Of a DNA stretch of 64,000 nt, positions 11,309 to 22,234 are shown piece after piece (the stretch's first letter is position 1; each line of letters starts with the position of its first letter). The notes beneath the pieces were generated by a model that saw only the letters and a list, made by a program, of their open reading frames with translations, was not told where the DNA came from and did no database searches. A program made the translations under genes and the position numbers. Location: positions 54,192,503-54,256,502 of the forward strand of contig NC_051079.1 of assembly GCF_004664715.2 (NCBI RefSeq), written 5' to 3'. Source of the DNA: Peromyscus leucopus. Taxonomy: Eukaryota > Chordata > Mammalia > Rodentia > Cricetidae.

Positions 11309-12207
11309 TGCCAACCTTTTGCCTGAAAATTATGGATTATCTCACCTAGGTACTTCTACCGAATACAAAGCACTAACCTCCTCTCTTACCCTTGCAGGGT
11401 CCACACAGAGGGAGAGAAAGAACGTTCAACTGGCTGAACTTGAATCATTTATGTTGTCTTGACCCCAGAAGCAAGGAGAGGGGTCTGGTGGAAAGAGTGT
11501 TCTTTGGTATTGTAATGGTCCCTCGGGGCCCTCTGAGGGTACCATTTTATCATCCCTGTGCAGACCAAGACTCCATTCTCCATACGGAAAAAGGAAGGAC
11601 TTGCAGGAATGAGTGATGAAGGATAAGTGGCCTTGATAAGGCAAGTCTCTCAAAGACAGTGCAGTTCATAGTCATCTGATAAACGTATATTCTTCTTATA
11701 TATAATACTGATTGCATCCCCCAGAAATGGCTCCTTTTTATTGTACTAAGGAAATTGATCTGCCTTCCTGGTTCCTCTTTCATCATAAGGGTCTTCTATA
11801 TAATTCATTCGCTAAGATCTCTCGTCCCTCATCAAAGTTCTCTGCTTCTAATCCTTTGATGTTCTCACAGGGAGAGAGGCAGGGGAAAAGCAGGTTATCA
11901 GTGACTTGCTTTGCCCTCACGGTGGGGTGATGTCCTTCTTTGGAACTTTTCTTGTCAATGGTCTTTTTCACCCCTGTGGGATTTGTTTATTCATTTTGCA
12001 ACTATCTCAAGGGGTTTCTGTCCTGTGAATTGCAACAGTCTGTACTAATGGTTACTCCCACCCATTTTCAGACTAATTTGTTATCAAAATTGTTAGTATT
12101 TAGAACCACAAATAGTTTAGTGAACAGGGGAATTCAGAAATGATAGGCCCTCTTTGAGACAAAGCATAATTTTTTTAAGTATAGTCAGTATAAAAATCTA
12201 TTGTGTA
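11309..12207. other. No gene recognised
   Basis: Unique sequence. Overlapping short frames on both strands show no conserved domain. Confidence 0.5.
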
Positions 12208-12362
12208 GCCAGGCAGTGGTGGCACACGCCTTTAATCCCAGCACTTGGGAGGCAGAGGCAGCAGATCTCTGTGAGTTCGAGGACAGCCTGGTCTAGAGAG
12301 TGAGTTCCAGGACAGCCAGGACTATTTCACAGAGAAACCCTGTCTCAAAACAACAACAAAAA
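12208..12362 (+). mobile_element. B1 SINE
   Basis: Forward B1: AGCCAGGCAGTGGTGGCACA, TTTAATCCCAGCACTTGGGA, AAACCCTGTCTCAAAACAAC tail. About full length with low divergence. Confidence 0.95.
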
Positions 12363-12659
12363 TCTATTGTGTAAGTCAGGACATGTTTTAAAGTAAAAAG
12401 AAATATTTATTTAAAATGGCATTATGCCATTGGTTTCTAACTGGGATGCCACACAAAACTGAATTTATTATTAATATACTTTGGTTATGCAAATTATCCA
12501 AAGTAGCTATGAAAATTTGATATATCTTCCATAAAATCATGAACAGTCCTAATTTCCCTTGGCCACTAAACTCTGCCAGATCTAATTTTCTTCCTCTATT
12601 CGAGTTGATTTCACTTCCTTAATCCTGTGTAGAAATATGTATATTTCAAGTATAGTACT

Positions 12660-12977
12660 CTTTCAATTTCCCCTGTCTTAGCTCTGCCCTGCACATCTGT
12701 AGCTTCCTCCATTTCCCCTGTTCTAGCTCTGCCCTGCACATCTGTAGCTTCCTCCATTTCCCCTGTTCTAGCTCTGCCCTGCACATCTGTAGCTTCCTCC
12801 ATTTCCCCTGTCCCAGACCTGCCCTGCACATCTGTAGCTTCCTCCATTTCCCCTGTCCCAGACCTGCCCTGCACATCTGTACCTTCCTCCATTTCCCCTG
12901 CCCCAGTCCTGCCCTGCACATCTGTAGCTTTCTCCATTTCCCCGGCCCCACCCTTGCCCTGCACATCTGTAGCTTCT
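12660..12977. repeat. 45-bp minisatellite, about 7 copies
   Basis: Units of 45 bp contain CTGCCCTGCACATCTGTAGC followed by TTCCTCCATTTCCCC. Copies differ mainly at a variable GTTCTAGCT or GTCCCAGAC segment. Because 45 is a multiple of three and the unit lacks stops on the minus strand, all three minus frames stay open (117, 142 and 73 codons). I see nothing to indicate translation. Confidence 0.95.
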
Positions 12978-13478
12978 CACTATTTTCATCTACTACCATG
13001 ATGATAGAGGAGAAGGTATATTGATTTGTGAATGAAAAGGCATGACTATATTTAACTATACACATTTGAATCAATTATTTAACCTCGTTAGCTGTAATTC
13101 CATTTGTTAAAGAGATGACAGTAACTGTATACCTCACTTGCTAGTTAAAATAATGACGTAATGTAAAGCAAATGTTTTAACACAGACAATGTTATGAAAC
13201 ATTACATAATAGAAATAAAACAAAAGCAGAACAAAACACATTCGTAACACACCCCATGTTCTGGTTACAGCAATATGCCCCAACTAATGTCTGTTTTCCT
13301 ATGTTCCAGAAAGAGCTAATATTGACATTTATTACAACACCAAACAGTACTTATTGGCAAGTAGCCACTGTCCTTTACCAACATGGCCACCCTGGTCCTT
13401 TCCTACAATGCTAGTCTTCCTTTCTAGTCTGTAATGTAAACAAAAAGTTAATGCTTAGGTATGAATAGGACTCTAGAA
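12978..13478. other. No gene recognised
   Basis: Unique AT-rich sequence. Nothing recognisable. Confidence 0.5.
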
Positions 13479-14195
13479 GTCTTAGTCAGGGTTATATTCC
13501 TCCAGTAATGTTGGAGCCCACTAGGTTTCCTAGTGGCTGTACCCAGCAGGACTATATAAGAGGATGATTGGACCACGGGGCCCGAGTACCAGATTTTTGG
13601 AAGGGTCTGCACTTGGCTATATCTAGCCAGGGGGAGGTCCTTTGCCCCTCCCCTTAGCATTGTTATAAATAGCCCTTTGGAATAAAGCTCTGGGCCAGTG
13701 GATAAGGATCCAGGCCCACCCGAGGCTATCCTGTGTTTCTATCTGTTTCTCTCTCCCTCTTTATTTCTATCTAAGTCTCTTATCCTTCATTCCTCAAGAG
13801 TCCCTGGGGTAAATAAGTGTGAGGGCTGGTCTCCCACACAGTAAAATATCATAACCAAAAGTAATTTGAAGAGGAAATAACTTACTTGTATTGTTAATTA
13901 ATTCTCAGATCAGGTCACACTCTGACACTGAGGGAAGTCAGGTCAGGAACCTAGAGGCAAGAATTGAAGCAGAGATAATGGAAGAAAATTGCTTACTGGA
14001 TTGCTCCTCACAGTTTGCTCGGCCAGCTTTCTTATACTATCCAGGATCATCTGCCCAAGCATGTAGCAAGCATTAATCAAGAAAATGTTCTACAGACTTT
14101 GCCTGTAGCACAAGCTGCTGGAGTAATTTTCTCAATGGAGGTTCCTTTCCCAGATAACTTGAGCGTGTGTCAAACTGACATGCTACCATGAAACA
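13479..14195 (-). mobile_element. MT-like MaLR LTR, interrupted
   Basis: Reverse-oriented LTR in pieces 13479-13508 and 13839-14195. Plus-strand landmarks are CTTAGTCAGGGTTATATTCC, AAAATATCATAACCAAAAG and GTGTGTCAAACTGACATGCT. It was hit near its 3' end by a type C solo LTR. Confidence 0.8.
13509..13838 (+). mobile_element. ERVK-like solo LTR type C, TSD CAGTAA
   Basis: 330-bp LTR starting TGTTGGAGCCCACTAGG and ending TCTCCCACA. A perfect 6-bp TSD, CAGTAA at 13503-13508 and 13839-13844, fits ERVK integration. A TATA-like ACTATATAAGAGG sits in U3 and GGAATAAAGCTCTGG supplies a polyadenylation signal. Same family as 34659-34985. Solo state implies LTR-LTR recombination. Confidence 0.9.
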
Positions 14196-14796
14196 TTCCA
14201 CTGCACTGTTGTGTTCTGATGGGTTAGGACTGGAGAAGTCGGTCTCCACAAATGTTCTGTGTTTTAGCCAACTGTTGGCCTGGCCACATCTTTCATGTAC
14301 ATCCACCTTGTCTCTGGGGAGGCCCAGTGGAACCAGGGAAGCCCAGGGATTCTTCTGCCTGCCCGTGACCGAGTAGGCATTTTGATACTTATATACTTGA
14401 CCATATCCAATATCAATGTCCCTGGAAGTTGCCCCTGGACCATGGCTGTGGGTTGCTGTCACCTGATTCTCACATGGCTCTCTCTCTACGGTTGTGGCTG
14501 CCCGTTGCTGGCCAGTGTTTTCCTAAGTAGATCTTCTGGGGGAATTTCAGCTGCTGTTGGATTTGGTCTGTGAGTAGCTGGAGGAGATCAAGAGAAGCAG
14601 GAAGAAAGCAGTAAGTCTTCCTTAGAAGTCTGCCATGCTCAGCAGCCTCAGTGGGCCTGGCAGGTGTCTTGAGGTAGAACAGAGGATGAGGACATGAAGG
14701 GCTCTTTCACCATTCACTGAAATTTCAGTTCTACTTAATGATAGGCATCTTTAAAAATTCATAGAATGTCTATTTATCATGATTAAACTCCTTTTT
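14196..14796. other. No gene recognised
   Basis: Unique sequence. Nothing recognisable. Confidence 0.45.
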
Positions 14797-14996
14797 TAAA
14801 AGCCTTATTTACTTTATGTGTATGAATGTTTTGCCTGCATGTATATCTGTATGCCATGTGCATGCCTGGTATCTGTGGAGGCTGGACATGGTAATGGATC
14901 TCCTGGACTGAAGTTGCAGATGGTTGTCGAAGTTGCAACCTGGGTCCCCAAAAGAGCAACGAATGATCTAAATTAATGAATCATCTCTCCAGCCCC
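14797..14996 (-). mobile_element. B3-type SINE
   Basis: Reverse-oriented: TGTTTTGCCTGCATGTATA, CTCCTGGACTGAAGTTGCAG, ending ATCATCTCTCCAGCCCC, the complement of the SINE 5' end. Confidence 0.9.
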
Positions 14997-16030
14997 TGAA
15001 TTTCTTAATTACTATCAAATGAATAATTCCCATAAAAATTTTAAATGTCATGTACCAAGAAGCCGACTAATTCTTTTATGTGGACCGAGGAGCTAGATAA
15101 TGAAACTGCAATCTGCTGGTTACTGCCCAAGCTCACTGTAGCATCTCCAGCATGTCTGCATGAGTCAAGCTATGAATTTCTTCCCCAGCCCCAGTCCACT
15201 CTCTATGAAAGGAAAAGGGATCTCAGAATGTGGCTTCAGCATGCTGTTATCACTGTCTTTGAAATGGACTTTAATAAAATAGTAACACACCAAATACAGA
15301 CACATTCTAGTGTTCCTGACAACACTAACCACAAGTTTAGTGCATAAGTCTTAGAAAACAGTGATCATAGCGCCTGCCTTCCCACCCCGAAAAGATCACC
15401 AGAACCTCCCCTCCTAAACCCTCTATAGCTAACATCCTGATCAGATCACATTGTCATGGCAACTGGAAAGTCAAATAATAGTGAATTTCCTGCTTAAGAC
15501 TGTCTCTAATAGTGCATTTGGTGAACAATGTGTGGGGCAGGCTGTTCATTTTGATACAGACCTTGAATCATCAGTTCAGAAGGGACTCTAAAGTAAATGT
15601 CCTCTCCAAAGAATCATATCCCAATTTAAAACATTCAGTTTGCATTGAAGAGTTACTCACTGAGCAGGTAAACAAGGTCGTTGTGACTTCTCTGACACGG
15701 AGTTGCTATTATCCCATTGAACTGAATGCCATCGACCTGTCTTTAAAGTTACATGTCATGTAATTTTCAATGTGACAGCTCCATGGGAATGTCAATGTGG
15801 CCAATGGAAGCTGTAGTCACATCTGCACTGTAAAAATTGCCTTCAGCCTGCTAACATTAAGAGTGAAAATAGAGATGTGCAATATGGAATGCATTTGTAT
15901 AAATTGTACTCTCTTTTTATCTTAATTGAGATTCTAGACTACCTTTAAAAAACTTACCCTCTAAAACATAACACTCACCAAAACATTGTATATATTGACA
16001 CATAACTTCTTTTTCTGTGCGTTCTTGGTG
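14997..16030. other. No gene recognised
   Basis: 1.0 kb of unique sequence. Open frames of 83 and 100 codons have no domain I recognise and no flanking splice context I trust. Confidence 0.5.
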
Positions 16031-16135
16031 TTTTGAGACAGGGTCTTACCTTAGGCTAGGCTGGCCTGGAATTTATGGTGGTCTTCTTGCCTCAGCTTCC
16101 CAGTGCTTTCATAGACGGGAGTCACTGCTCTCAGC
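16031..16135 (-). mobile_element. B1-like SINE
   Basis: Reverse-oriented and diverged: TTTTGAGACAGGGTCTTACC, GGCTGGCCTGGAATTTATGG, TTGCCTCAGCTTCCCAGTGC. Confidence 0.8.
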
Positions 16136-16139
16136 TGTT

Positions 16140-16228
16140 GGCTTCTGCTTCCTCCTCCTCCTCCTTTTTTTCTTCCTCTTCTTCTTCCTATTCCCTCCCT
16201 TCCCCTCCTCCTCCCTCCACTGCTCCCC
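16140..16228. repeat. Pyrimidine-rich (CCT/CTT)n tract
   Basis: About 90 bp of nearly pure C/T on the plus strand. Its complement gives Arg/Lys/Gly-rich spurious frames. Confidence 0.9.
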
Positions 16229-16535
16229 CATGTGTGTGGACTGCTTTGTGCCTGCACGTGTGGAGCCCTGAGGTTGGTGTTGTGTATCTCCCCTACTGCT
16301 CGTCATATCATCATCATCATCAACAACAACAACACTATTTTGAGACACTATTTATCACTGAATCTGAAGTTTACCCTTTTAACTAGACTGGCTGGTCTGA
16401 CCCCTCCCCCACTGCTGGGGTTATGGCTCCTTGCTGTCATGAGCAGCCTTTAAGATCTGTGCTGGAGAGAGATCTGAACTCAGGTCCTCTTGCTTGGTCA
16501 GCAAACATTACCCACTGAAGCAGACTCCCCAGTCC
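16229..16535 (-). mobile_element. B4-family SINE
   Basis: Reverse-oriented dimer: B1-like part with TTGAGACACTATTTATCACT and AGACTGGCTGGTCTGA, then ID-like head ACTCAGGTCCTCTTGCTTGG and CCACTGAAGCAGACTCCCCA. A CATCAT/CAACAA run at about 16305-16333 lies inside it. Confidence 0.75.
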
Positions 16536-16544
16536 CTTGTCCTT

Positions 16545-17230
16545 CCTTAATTAAATCAAATTTCAAATGGCTGGATATCTGTACATACAATAATAAATCC
16601 AGATTCTTACCTCATGCTATATGCAATTAATTTAAAGTGGATCAAAGAACAAAATATTAATGCAGAAACTATCAGTTTCTTAGAAGAAAATCAGTAAGCA
16701 AGAATTTTCATGATCTCAGATTGGATGATAGTTTTAAGGGATACCATTATATGATCATAATAAAAAAAGAAAAGGCAGACAAGACTTTATGAAAATTAAA
16801 ATCCATTGTCTATGAAAGGACAGCAGCAGGAAAGCAGGAACTAAGCTGGTTGAATGCCTGCCTGTAATCCCAGAAGGCAGGTGGTGGGGGAAAGAAGGCT
16901 GGAAATTCCAGGCCAGCCTAAGCTGTGTGACAAGCTGTTTCAACAAAAACACAAAGCAACAAAGCATAAAGCAAGCAAACAAAAACAAAGCCACTTAGAA
17001 ATGAAGAAAATATTTGAAGTAATACACCTGATAACACTCAGGTGTTCAGTGTAAACTCCAACAATGAAACCCAAACAAGACAACCTAGACGAAAAATGGG
17101 CCAAAGGCTCGGGTAGTCATTTTCCCCAAAGAACATGGGCCAGCATCCAGTGTGATGCAAACTCTCCACTGTCCCTGGGGAAATGCAAATCCAGGCTGTC
17201 CTAAGGGGCTCCCATGGTTATCCTTAGTTA
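16545..17230 (+). mobile_element. Old L1 ORF2 fragment
   Basis: Order and wording match the distal ORF2 region of old L1s: CTGGATATCTGTACATACAA, AAGTGGATCAAAGAACAAAA, AACTATCAGTTTCTTAGAAG, then AAAAATGGGCCAAAGGCTCG, TTTTCCCCAAAGAACATGGG and GGGGAAATGCAAATCCAGGC. Reading frame is destroyed. Interrupted by a B1-like SINE. Confidence 0.7.
16848..16980 (+). mobile_element. B1-like SINE inside old L1
   Basis: Diverged forward B1: GCCTGCCTGTAATCCCAGAA, then CCAGGCCAGCCTAAGCTG, ending in an ACAAAGCAACAAAGC-type tail. Confidence 0.65.
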
Positions 17231-17404
17231 ACATGACTGGACTTGGAGTCATCCAGGAGACACACTTCTGGGCTTGCCTGTGAGTGTGTTTCCAGAGACA
17301 CTTCACTGAGAAAGGAAGAGCTGCTTGAAGCATGTGGCACCCACCTTCCCATGGGCTGGGTGTCGTACATACTGAATATAAAGAAGCAAGCTCAGTGCAA
17401 GCAT

Positions 17405-17525
17405 CCTTGTCTTTGTGGTTCCTGATTGGACTCAGTGTGGCTGGCTGCCTCATGCTTACACTGCCACGCCTTTCCCTCCATGTTGTCTGTATCCTGTCTT
17501 AAACTGTGCAGCGAAACAAACCCTG
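17405..17525 (+). mobile_element. MaLR LTR fragment
   Basis: The pattern TTCCTGATTGGACTCAGTG, ACTGCCACGCCTTTCCCTCC, TGTATCCTGTCTTAAACTGT resembles the distal part of older ORR1/MLT1 LTRs. Short and diverged. Confidence 0.45.
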
Positions 17526-17999
17526 GGTGTGGGTGGGGAGGGAACGAAGAAAGGGGAGACACAAAGTACCATGCAGCTGAGATCAGGTGGGCTTCTGCTA
17601 CTGCCACCCCTTCAGCCCAGAACCTTAGCGTGTTCATTAGGACAGCACAGCGGTGGGGTTAGCTAGGCTTAGCAGGCCAGCAGTGTCAGGCTGTGACATC
17701 TGGAAGGAGGAAGCCACAGTTGCTAGTCTACATACACTGGTCCGTCATTCATAAACACTCGTATCTGGACGCCCAAGAAGAGCTTTGCCACCTCTCTTCA
17801 GCCTGGACCATATGGGTAATGGCTTTGCTAATTTCCCATGGGTTCTAAAGCCTTGGAAGTTCTCGACATAATGGTGCTCATGTCAAAATACACATTCACT
17901 CCAGACTTCACTCAACCAACTTCCTCTACTACCTACAAGGTGTTCTGTCACAGTGACTAGGAGAGTCACTAACATACTACTCCACTTAAACTGGTTATG
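17526..17999. other. No gene recognised
   Basis: Sequence between two old L1 fragments. Nothing recognisable. Confidence 0.45.
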
Positions 18000-18320
18000 T
18001 TAATGACACAGAAGGGTGGGTGGGACAAGGGGCATTAGAACTTTGAGTGCTGCCACTGGCAAAGTAATGGGGTGGAAATAAATGGCTGGTTTCTCAAAGC
18101 TCTAGCCGTACAATTGCTACATGACTTGGCAATCCTACTTCTTTGGTATTTGTCCTAGACAATATTAAAAACAGATGCTCCATCAAAAATTTATACACGA
18201 ATGGTTATAGCAGTCTTATTTACAATAGCCCAAAGGTGGACAGGACACAGAAATTCACTCTGTTATGCATGGATTAAGCAAGAAATAATGTAGCAACCAA
18301 CAGAAACTTATTGTAGTCGG
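18000..18320 (+). mobile_element. Old L1 ORF2 3' fragment
   Basis: TTGGCAATCCTACTTCTTTG, then AACGAATGGTTATAGCAGTC-like and TTATTTACAATAGCCCAAAG sequence correspond to the region near the end of L1 ORF2. Probably the continuation of the element at 16545-17230. Confidence 0.65.
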
Positions 18321-18359
18321 CTTTAGCACAGTAGGAACTCCTTTTTCAAAGTGCTTAGG

Positions 18360-19120
18360 TGATGGTTCCTTTTAATGTCGACTTGCCACAAATTAGAATC
18401 ACCCTAGAAGGGAACCTCTTGAAGAACTGTCTGATATGGGATGATCTGCCCCAAGTGTGGGCAGCACCTTCTGCTAGCAGCCCAGACAACAGAGGGTACG
18501 GCAGAAAGAAGATTATATGCCCTTCCCTCACATGGCTCTCCTCCTTGTTGCATTGGCATTCCATTCTGAAGCTAAGCTGATTTACCCCATGGCTGCTGCT
18601 CCTGAGTCTTTCCTAGATACCTATGGCTTCAGGATTTGTTCATGGAGTAAGGACAAGTGACTCTACAGAAATCTTTCAGGTTTTGGACACCAGGCTGAGA
18701 CTGCTGAAGAACCCAGTCTTGTAGACTGAGAGTGTACTGGGTTGTTCACCTCTCCAGGTTGAGACAACCACTGTGGAACTACTCCAACTGCTGAGGCATC
18801 CAGCCTCAGGCACGGAGGAACCATCAGGTCCTCAGCCCTCAGGTATGAGACAACTGTTATCCTTTTTTTTTTTTTTTTTTTTTTGGTTTTTCGAGACAGG
18901 GTTTCTCTGTGTGGCTTTGCGCCTTTCCTGGAACTCGCTTTGGAGACCAGGCTGGCCTCGAACTCACAGAGATTCGCCTGCCTCTGCCTCCCGAGTGCTG
19001 GGATTAAAGGCGTGCGCCACCACCGCCCGGCCTGTTATCCTTTTTAATGTAAGTTTAACAAATAATCTTAATATATGTGTTCATCCTATTGGCTCTTTTT
19101 CCTCTAGAGAACCCCAGATA
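18360..19120 (+). mobile_element. MaLR-type LTR, interrupted by B1
   Basis: Begins TGATGGTTCCTTTTAATG and ends ATTGGCTCTTTTTCCTCTAG plus AGAACCCCAGATAA, an MLT1/MaLR-like terminus. GAG-like MaLR internal sequence follows in the same orientation, so it is probably the 5' LTR of a decayed element. A young B1 (18863-19031) splits it. Confidence 0.65.
18863..19031 (-). mobile_element. Young B1 SINE with TSD
   Basis: Nearly intact reverse B1 with long oligo-T, TTTTTCGAGACAGGGTTTCT, TTTGCGCCTTTCCTGGAACT and a CpG-rich end (AAGGCGTGCGCCACCACCGC). The flanking copies of CTGTTATCC (18854-18862 and 19032-19040), extendable by five T, are the TSD. The CTTTGCGCCTTTCC version is one I associate with cricetid rather than mouse B1. 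Retained CpGs imply recent insertion. Confidence 0.97.
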
Positions 19121-20229
19121 ATTACAAATTGTGGTCCTGGGTGTGGTTCTAGATAAACAAAGATGTAGGGATGAATTTCTCTAGTGAGCTTGGTATTATC
19201 TGGAGCTGATTTTCCAACTGGATGAAACCTATGGACCAGAGACTCTCCTGGTAGCCTGCAGAACACCGAAGACCCACAGTGGGAACTAAAAAGCTATGCA
19301 AGATGTCATTTGATGCTCTTGACTTTCCTTACTACTATTTTGAGGAGCAAGGAATTTAGTGACCCTATGTATAAAACCTTTGAACATTTGTGGGAAAAAA
19401 AGGACGTTGGCTAGTTCCCTTTGGCATAATTGAATAAGGTAACAGCGGCAGCAGCAGCAACAACAACAGAGCTGAATGATTAAACTGACCAGCTCCAGAT
19501 GTGCATGAACAATTTAAAGATTTCTAAGTGTGTCATCCATAGAGTCTTTTCTCCAGCTTGAGTTGAAGAAAGTCAAAGCCAAACCCCTGTTACACAATAG
19601 GTGACTTAGAACACAGATTCAATTCCTAGCCTTGAAGAGTGTCGGCAGTTAAAATGAAGGCACTAGTTGAAAAAAAAAATGCGATCCGTGACTTGGGATG
19701 GCAATATGTGGGAGGACTCTAAAGAGTTTGAGGATGCTGAATCCTCAGATTCCAATGAGCCCACTCAGCCTGAGGAAATAGTTTTCTCACCCATGGCAGA
19801 GGATACATCCTCACCACCATTCCCATTCATGCAGTGATGCCTTCTCTGTCCTTGCCTGAGGGAATTAATTCTGCTCCATTTGCAGACTAGGAAAGGACTT
19901 TCCCTAAAGGATGTGACAGACGCAACCATGCTGATGTCCCTCAGGGACCATCTATCATTGCCTCTAGACCTATAACTAGGCTCAACACTAAGCAGGCCCC
20001 AAGAGATAAGGTAGAAAGTGTGGTCTAAGAGGAGCTACGCTATACCGCTAATGAGATTTCAAAAATTTGGTCAAGCAGAAATCTTTAAAATATGTGTGGG
20101 GATGAGTTTGTAGAGTATGATATAATGTGGAAAAATATAAAACTGAATCAGGCTGAGTTTATTAACATGGTCCCCTTGAACAGAGATTCTAGGCTATTAA
20201 TGGGCTCATCCCCAGAGAAGACTGACTGA

Positions 20230-20233
<4 letters not shown>
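19121..20233 (+). pseudogene. MaLR internal gag-like remnant
   Basis: Follows the LTR at 18360-19120. Several blocks recall internal sequence of MT/ORR1 MaLR elements, related to ERVL gag: CTTTTCTCCAGCTTGAGTTG, AGCAGGCCCCAAGAGATAAG, GAGGAGCTACGCTATACCGC and AATCAGGCTGAGTTTATTAA. Stops and frameshifts break every frame, so it is non-coding now. A CAG/CAA-rich run lies at 19445-19471. No pol-like sequence or 3' LTR is visible before the TC tract. Confidence 0.65.

Positions 20234-20298
<65 letters not shown>
20234..20298. repeat. (TC)n microsatellite
   Basis: About 32 nearly uninterrupted TC units. Confidence 0.98.
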
Positions 20299-20299
<1 letters not shown>

Positions 20300-20300
<1 letters not shown>

Positions 20301-21145
20301 GCCCTTAATTGCCTTAGCTCTTCATCCATGGGAGGTGCCTTGTAAGGTTTTCTCTCTCCACATTGGCACATCAACTGGTATTGCCATCATACAGGCCTTG
20401 TTTACACAACCACACTGTTGAGATTTCACGGCTGCAGCTTTTCTGTCATATATAGAAGATACGATTTCACCACAGAAATCCTAGTCCTCTGGCTCTTAAA
20501 AATCTTCCCACCCACTCTTCCACCAATGTTCCCTGAGTCTTAGGAGTAAGGGTTGCATTGTAGACGTACCAGTTGGGGTTGGACATGGTTGTTCTGTTCA
20601 TTTTGACCAGTTGTGGATTTCTGTAATGGTCTCCATCTATGGCAAAATGACGCTTCTTGATGAGGAGTGAGAATTTCACTAGTCTGTGCCTATTGGATAA
20701 GTATAGAGGATGCAGTAAGCAATTATGCTGGCTTAGGAAAGCAGCAGTAGTAGTTTTCCTCCCAGGATCTGCGACTTCAACAGCCATGGGTAGTTGGCAG
20801 GTTCACACTCCCAGGCACGAGTTCTCTGCTATTGATAACCCCTAAGGTATAAGGGCCACTACTGCACCCTTGTGTGCATGCCATGTTTTGGTTCATAGGT
20901 GTCGCTGTTGAGTAGGACTGTTGATTGATTTTTCTCCTTTGGAAACTTGTGTAGCACCTTCAGAAACTATCAGATCTAGTTCTCTGGGAGGAGGCTTCAT
21001 GTCAGTTCCAGCCGGATTCCTCCAAGTCCTGTGTCCCCAGTGTGTGGTGTGTTCAGCAATAGAGTCTTATGTTCAAGTTCTGGGAGGCAATGAAGGGGGA
21101 CTGGCAGTAGCCTATATTATTTTGAAGATCTCTTCTTCACTGACC
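20300..21145 (-). mobile_element. L1 (Lx-type) 3' UTR fragment
   Basis: Reverse-oriented rodent L1 3' region: GTTCCCTGAGTCTTAGGAGT, TTTCTGTAATGGTCTCCATC, GGGTAGTTGGCAGGTTCAC, GTGTGTGGTGTGTTCAGCAA in the order shared with the copies at 31800, 54700 and 55806. No coding part. Confidence 0.8.
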
Positions 21146-21179
21146 AACAACTTGAAGGGAAATTTCCCATACCTATTAC

Positions 21180-21264
21180 TCTTCCTTCCTTCCTTCCTTC
21201 CTTCCTTCCTTCCTTCCTTCCTTTCTTCCTTCTTCCTTCCTTCCTTTTCTTTTTTCCCTTTTTT
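21180..21264. repeat. (TTCC)n microsatellite
   Basis: Pure TTCC units followed by an imperfect pyrimidine-rich tail. Confidence 0.97.
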
Positions 21265-21959
21265 TTTGTAAAATAGTTTACAGTTCTTGGGGGAAGCATT
21301 ATCACTCCAGGTGGTACAACTTCATTTAAACTGTGCACACACATACCTCCCCCCCAAGTTATATAGAGTATATATGTATTTTTAAGTAAACATAATACAT
21401 GTTTTTCTATGTCTTTTTCAAACATCCTTGAATTTTTCATTCAAGGATCCTAAATTCATCATAACATTCTCAGCACATCCTCTGGCTTTTTTGCATGTAT
21501 AAAGAAAGAAGAATTATAGGTGAAAGAGTTAAGAAAACATGAAGTAACATAATTCCTGAGACAGATATAATGAAGTTATATAAGTTATAAGTAAGAGATT
21601 TTAGCTTTTTGGGGTATGAATCATCTTCCATAAATGATATCTTAAGGATTATATGAGACTTTTTTGTTGACTTATAAAATAATTTTATAGTTAGAACAAT
21701 TTAGTTTATTATGCTTTCACTTAAAATATCTGTAAGAAAATAGAATAATTTAAAGCTAAATGATAATTTAGAAATGTATTTCAGCTTGTCTCCACAATCT
21801 TTTCAACTTCATTAAAATGTGAGAAAATCATTTAGCCTATATAAAATGGACCAAGCTCTTAAGGATGTGGTTAAGTTTTACACCACTTATAGTTATTGGT
21901 GTCACACGCAGTCTTGCACATAAAAGCATAAATAAGAAAAAAAGTCTTTTATTAGCTTG
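21265..21959. other. No gene recognised
   Basis: Unique AT-rich sequence. Nothing recognisable. Confidence 0.5.
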
Positions 21960-22230
21960 TTAGAGAAGCCACAGCTAAGTATCCCAAATGAGTAACATGA
22001 ATCATGAAAGTTTATTGTTTCTCCATCCCAGACACTAGGAGTCCAAGGCTGTGGTTGGGCAGACCCGGTTCCTCTGAGTGCTGTGTAGGAGTCTGTGCCC
22101 CAGGCTTCTCCTCCAGCTCCATAGCATTGTTGGTAGTCTTGGTATTCTTGTAGGAACATCACCTGGAGCTCTGCTTTCATCCATACAGGGGATTTTTGCC
22201 TGTGTGCACATTGTTTTCCTGATTTCCTCT
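21960..22230 (-). mobile_element. Old MLT1-like MaLR LTR
   Basis: The series GAAAGTTTATTGTTTCTCC, ACACTAGGAGTCCAAGGCTG and a trailing TGTGTGCACATTGTTTTCCT resembles reverse-oriented MLT1 LTRs. The 117-codon minus frame crosses its boundary and is not gene-like. Confidence 0.5.
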
Positions 22231-22234
22231 CCAT

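Noticed and set aside
10950..11462. 170-codon plus-strand open frame rich in Cys and Val
   Set aside because: Mostly translation of a TG/TCTG microsatellite plus a reverse B3 SINE.
12611..13074. 117- and 142-codon repetitive minus frames
   Set aside because: Products of the 45-bp minisatellite; all three frames are open, so there is no frame preference indicating coding.
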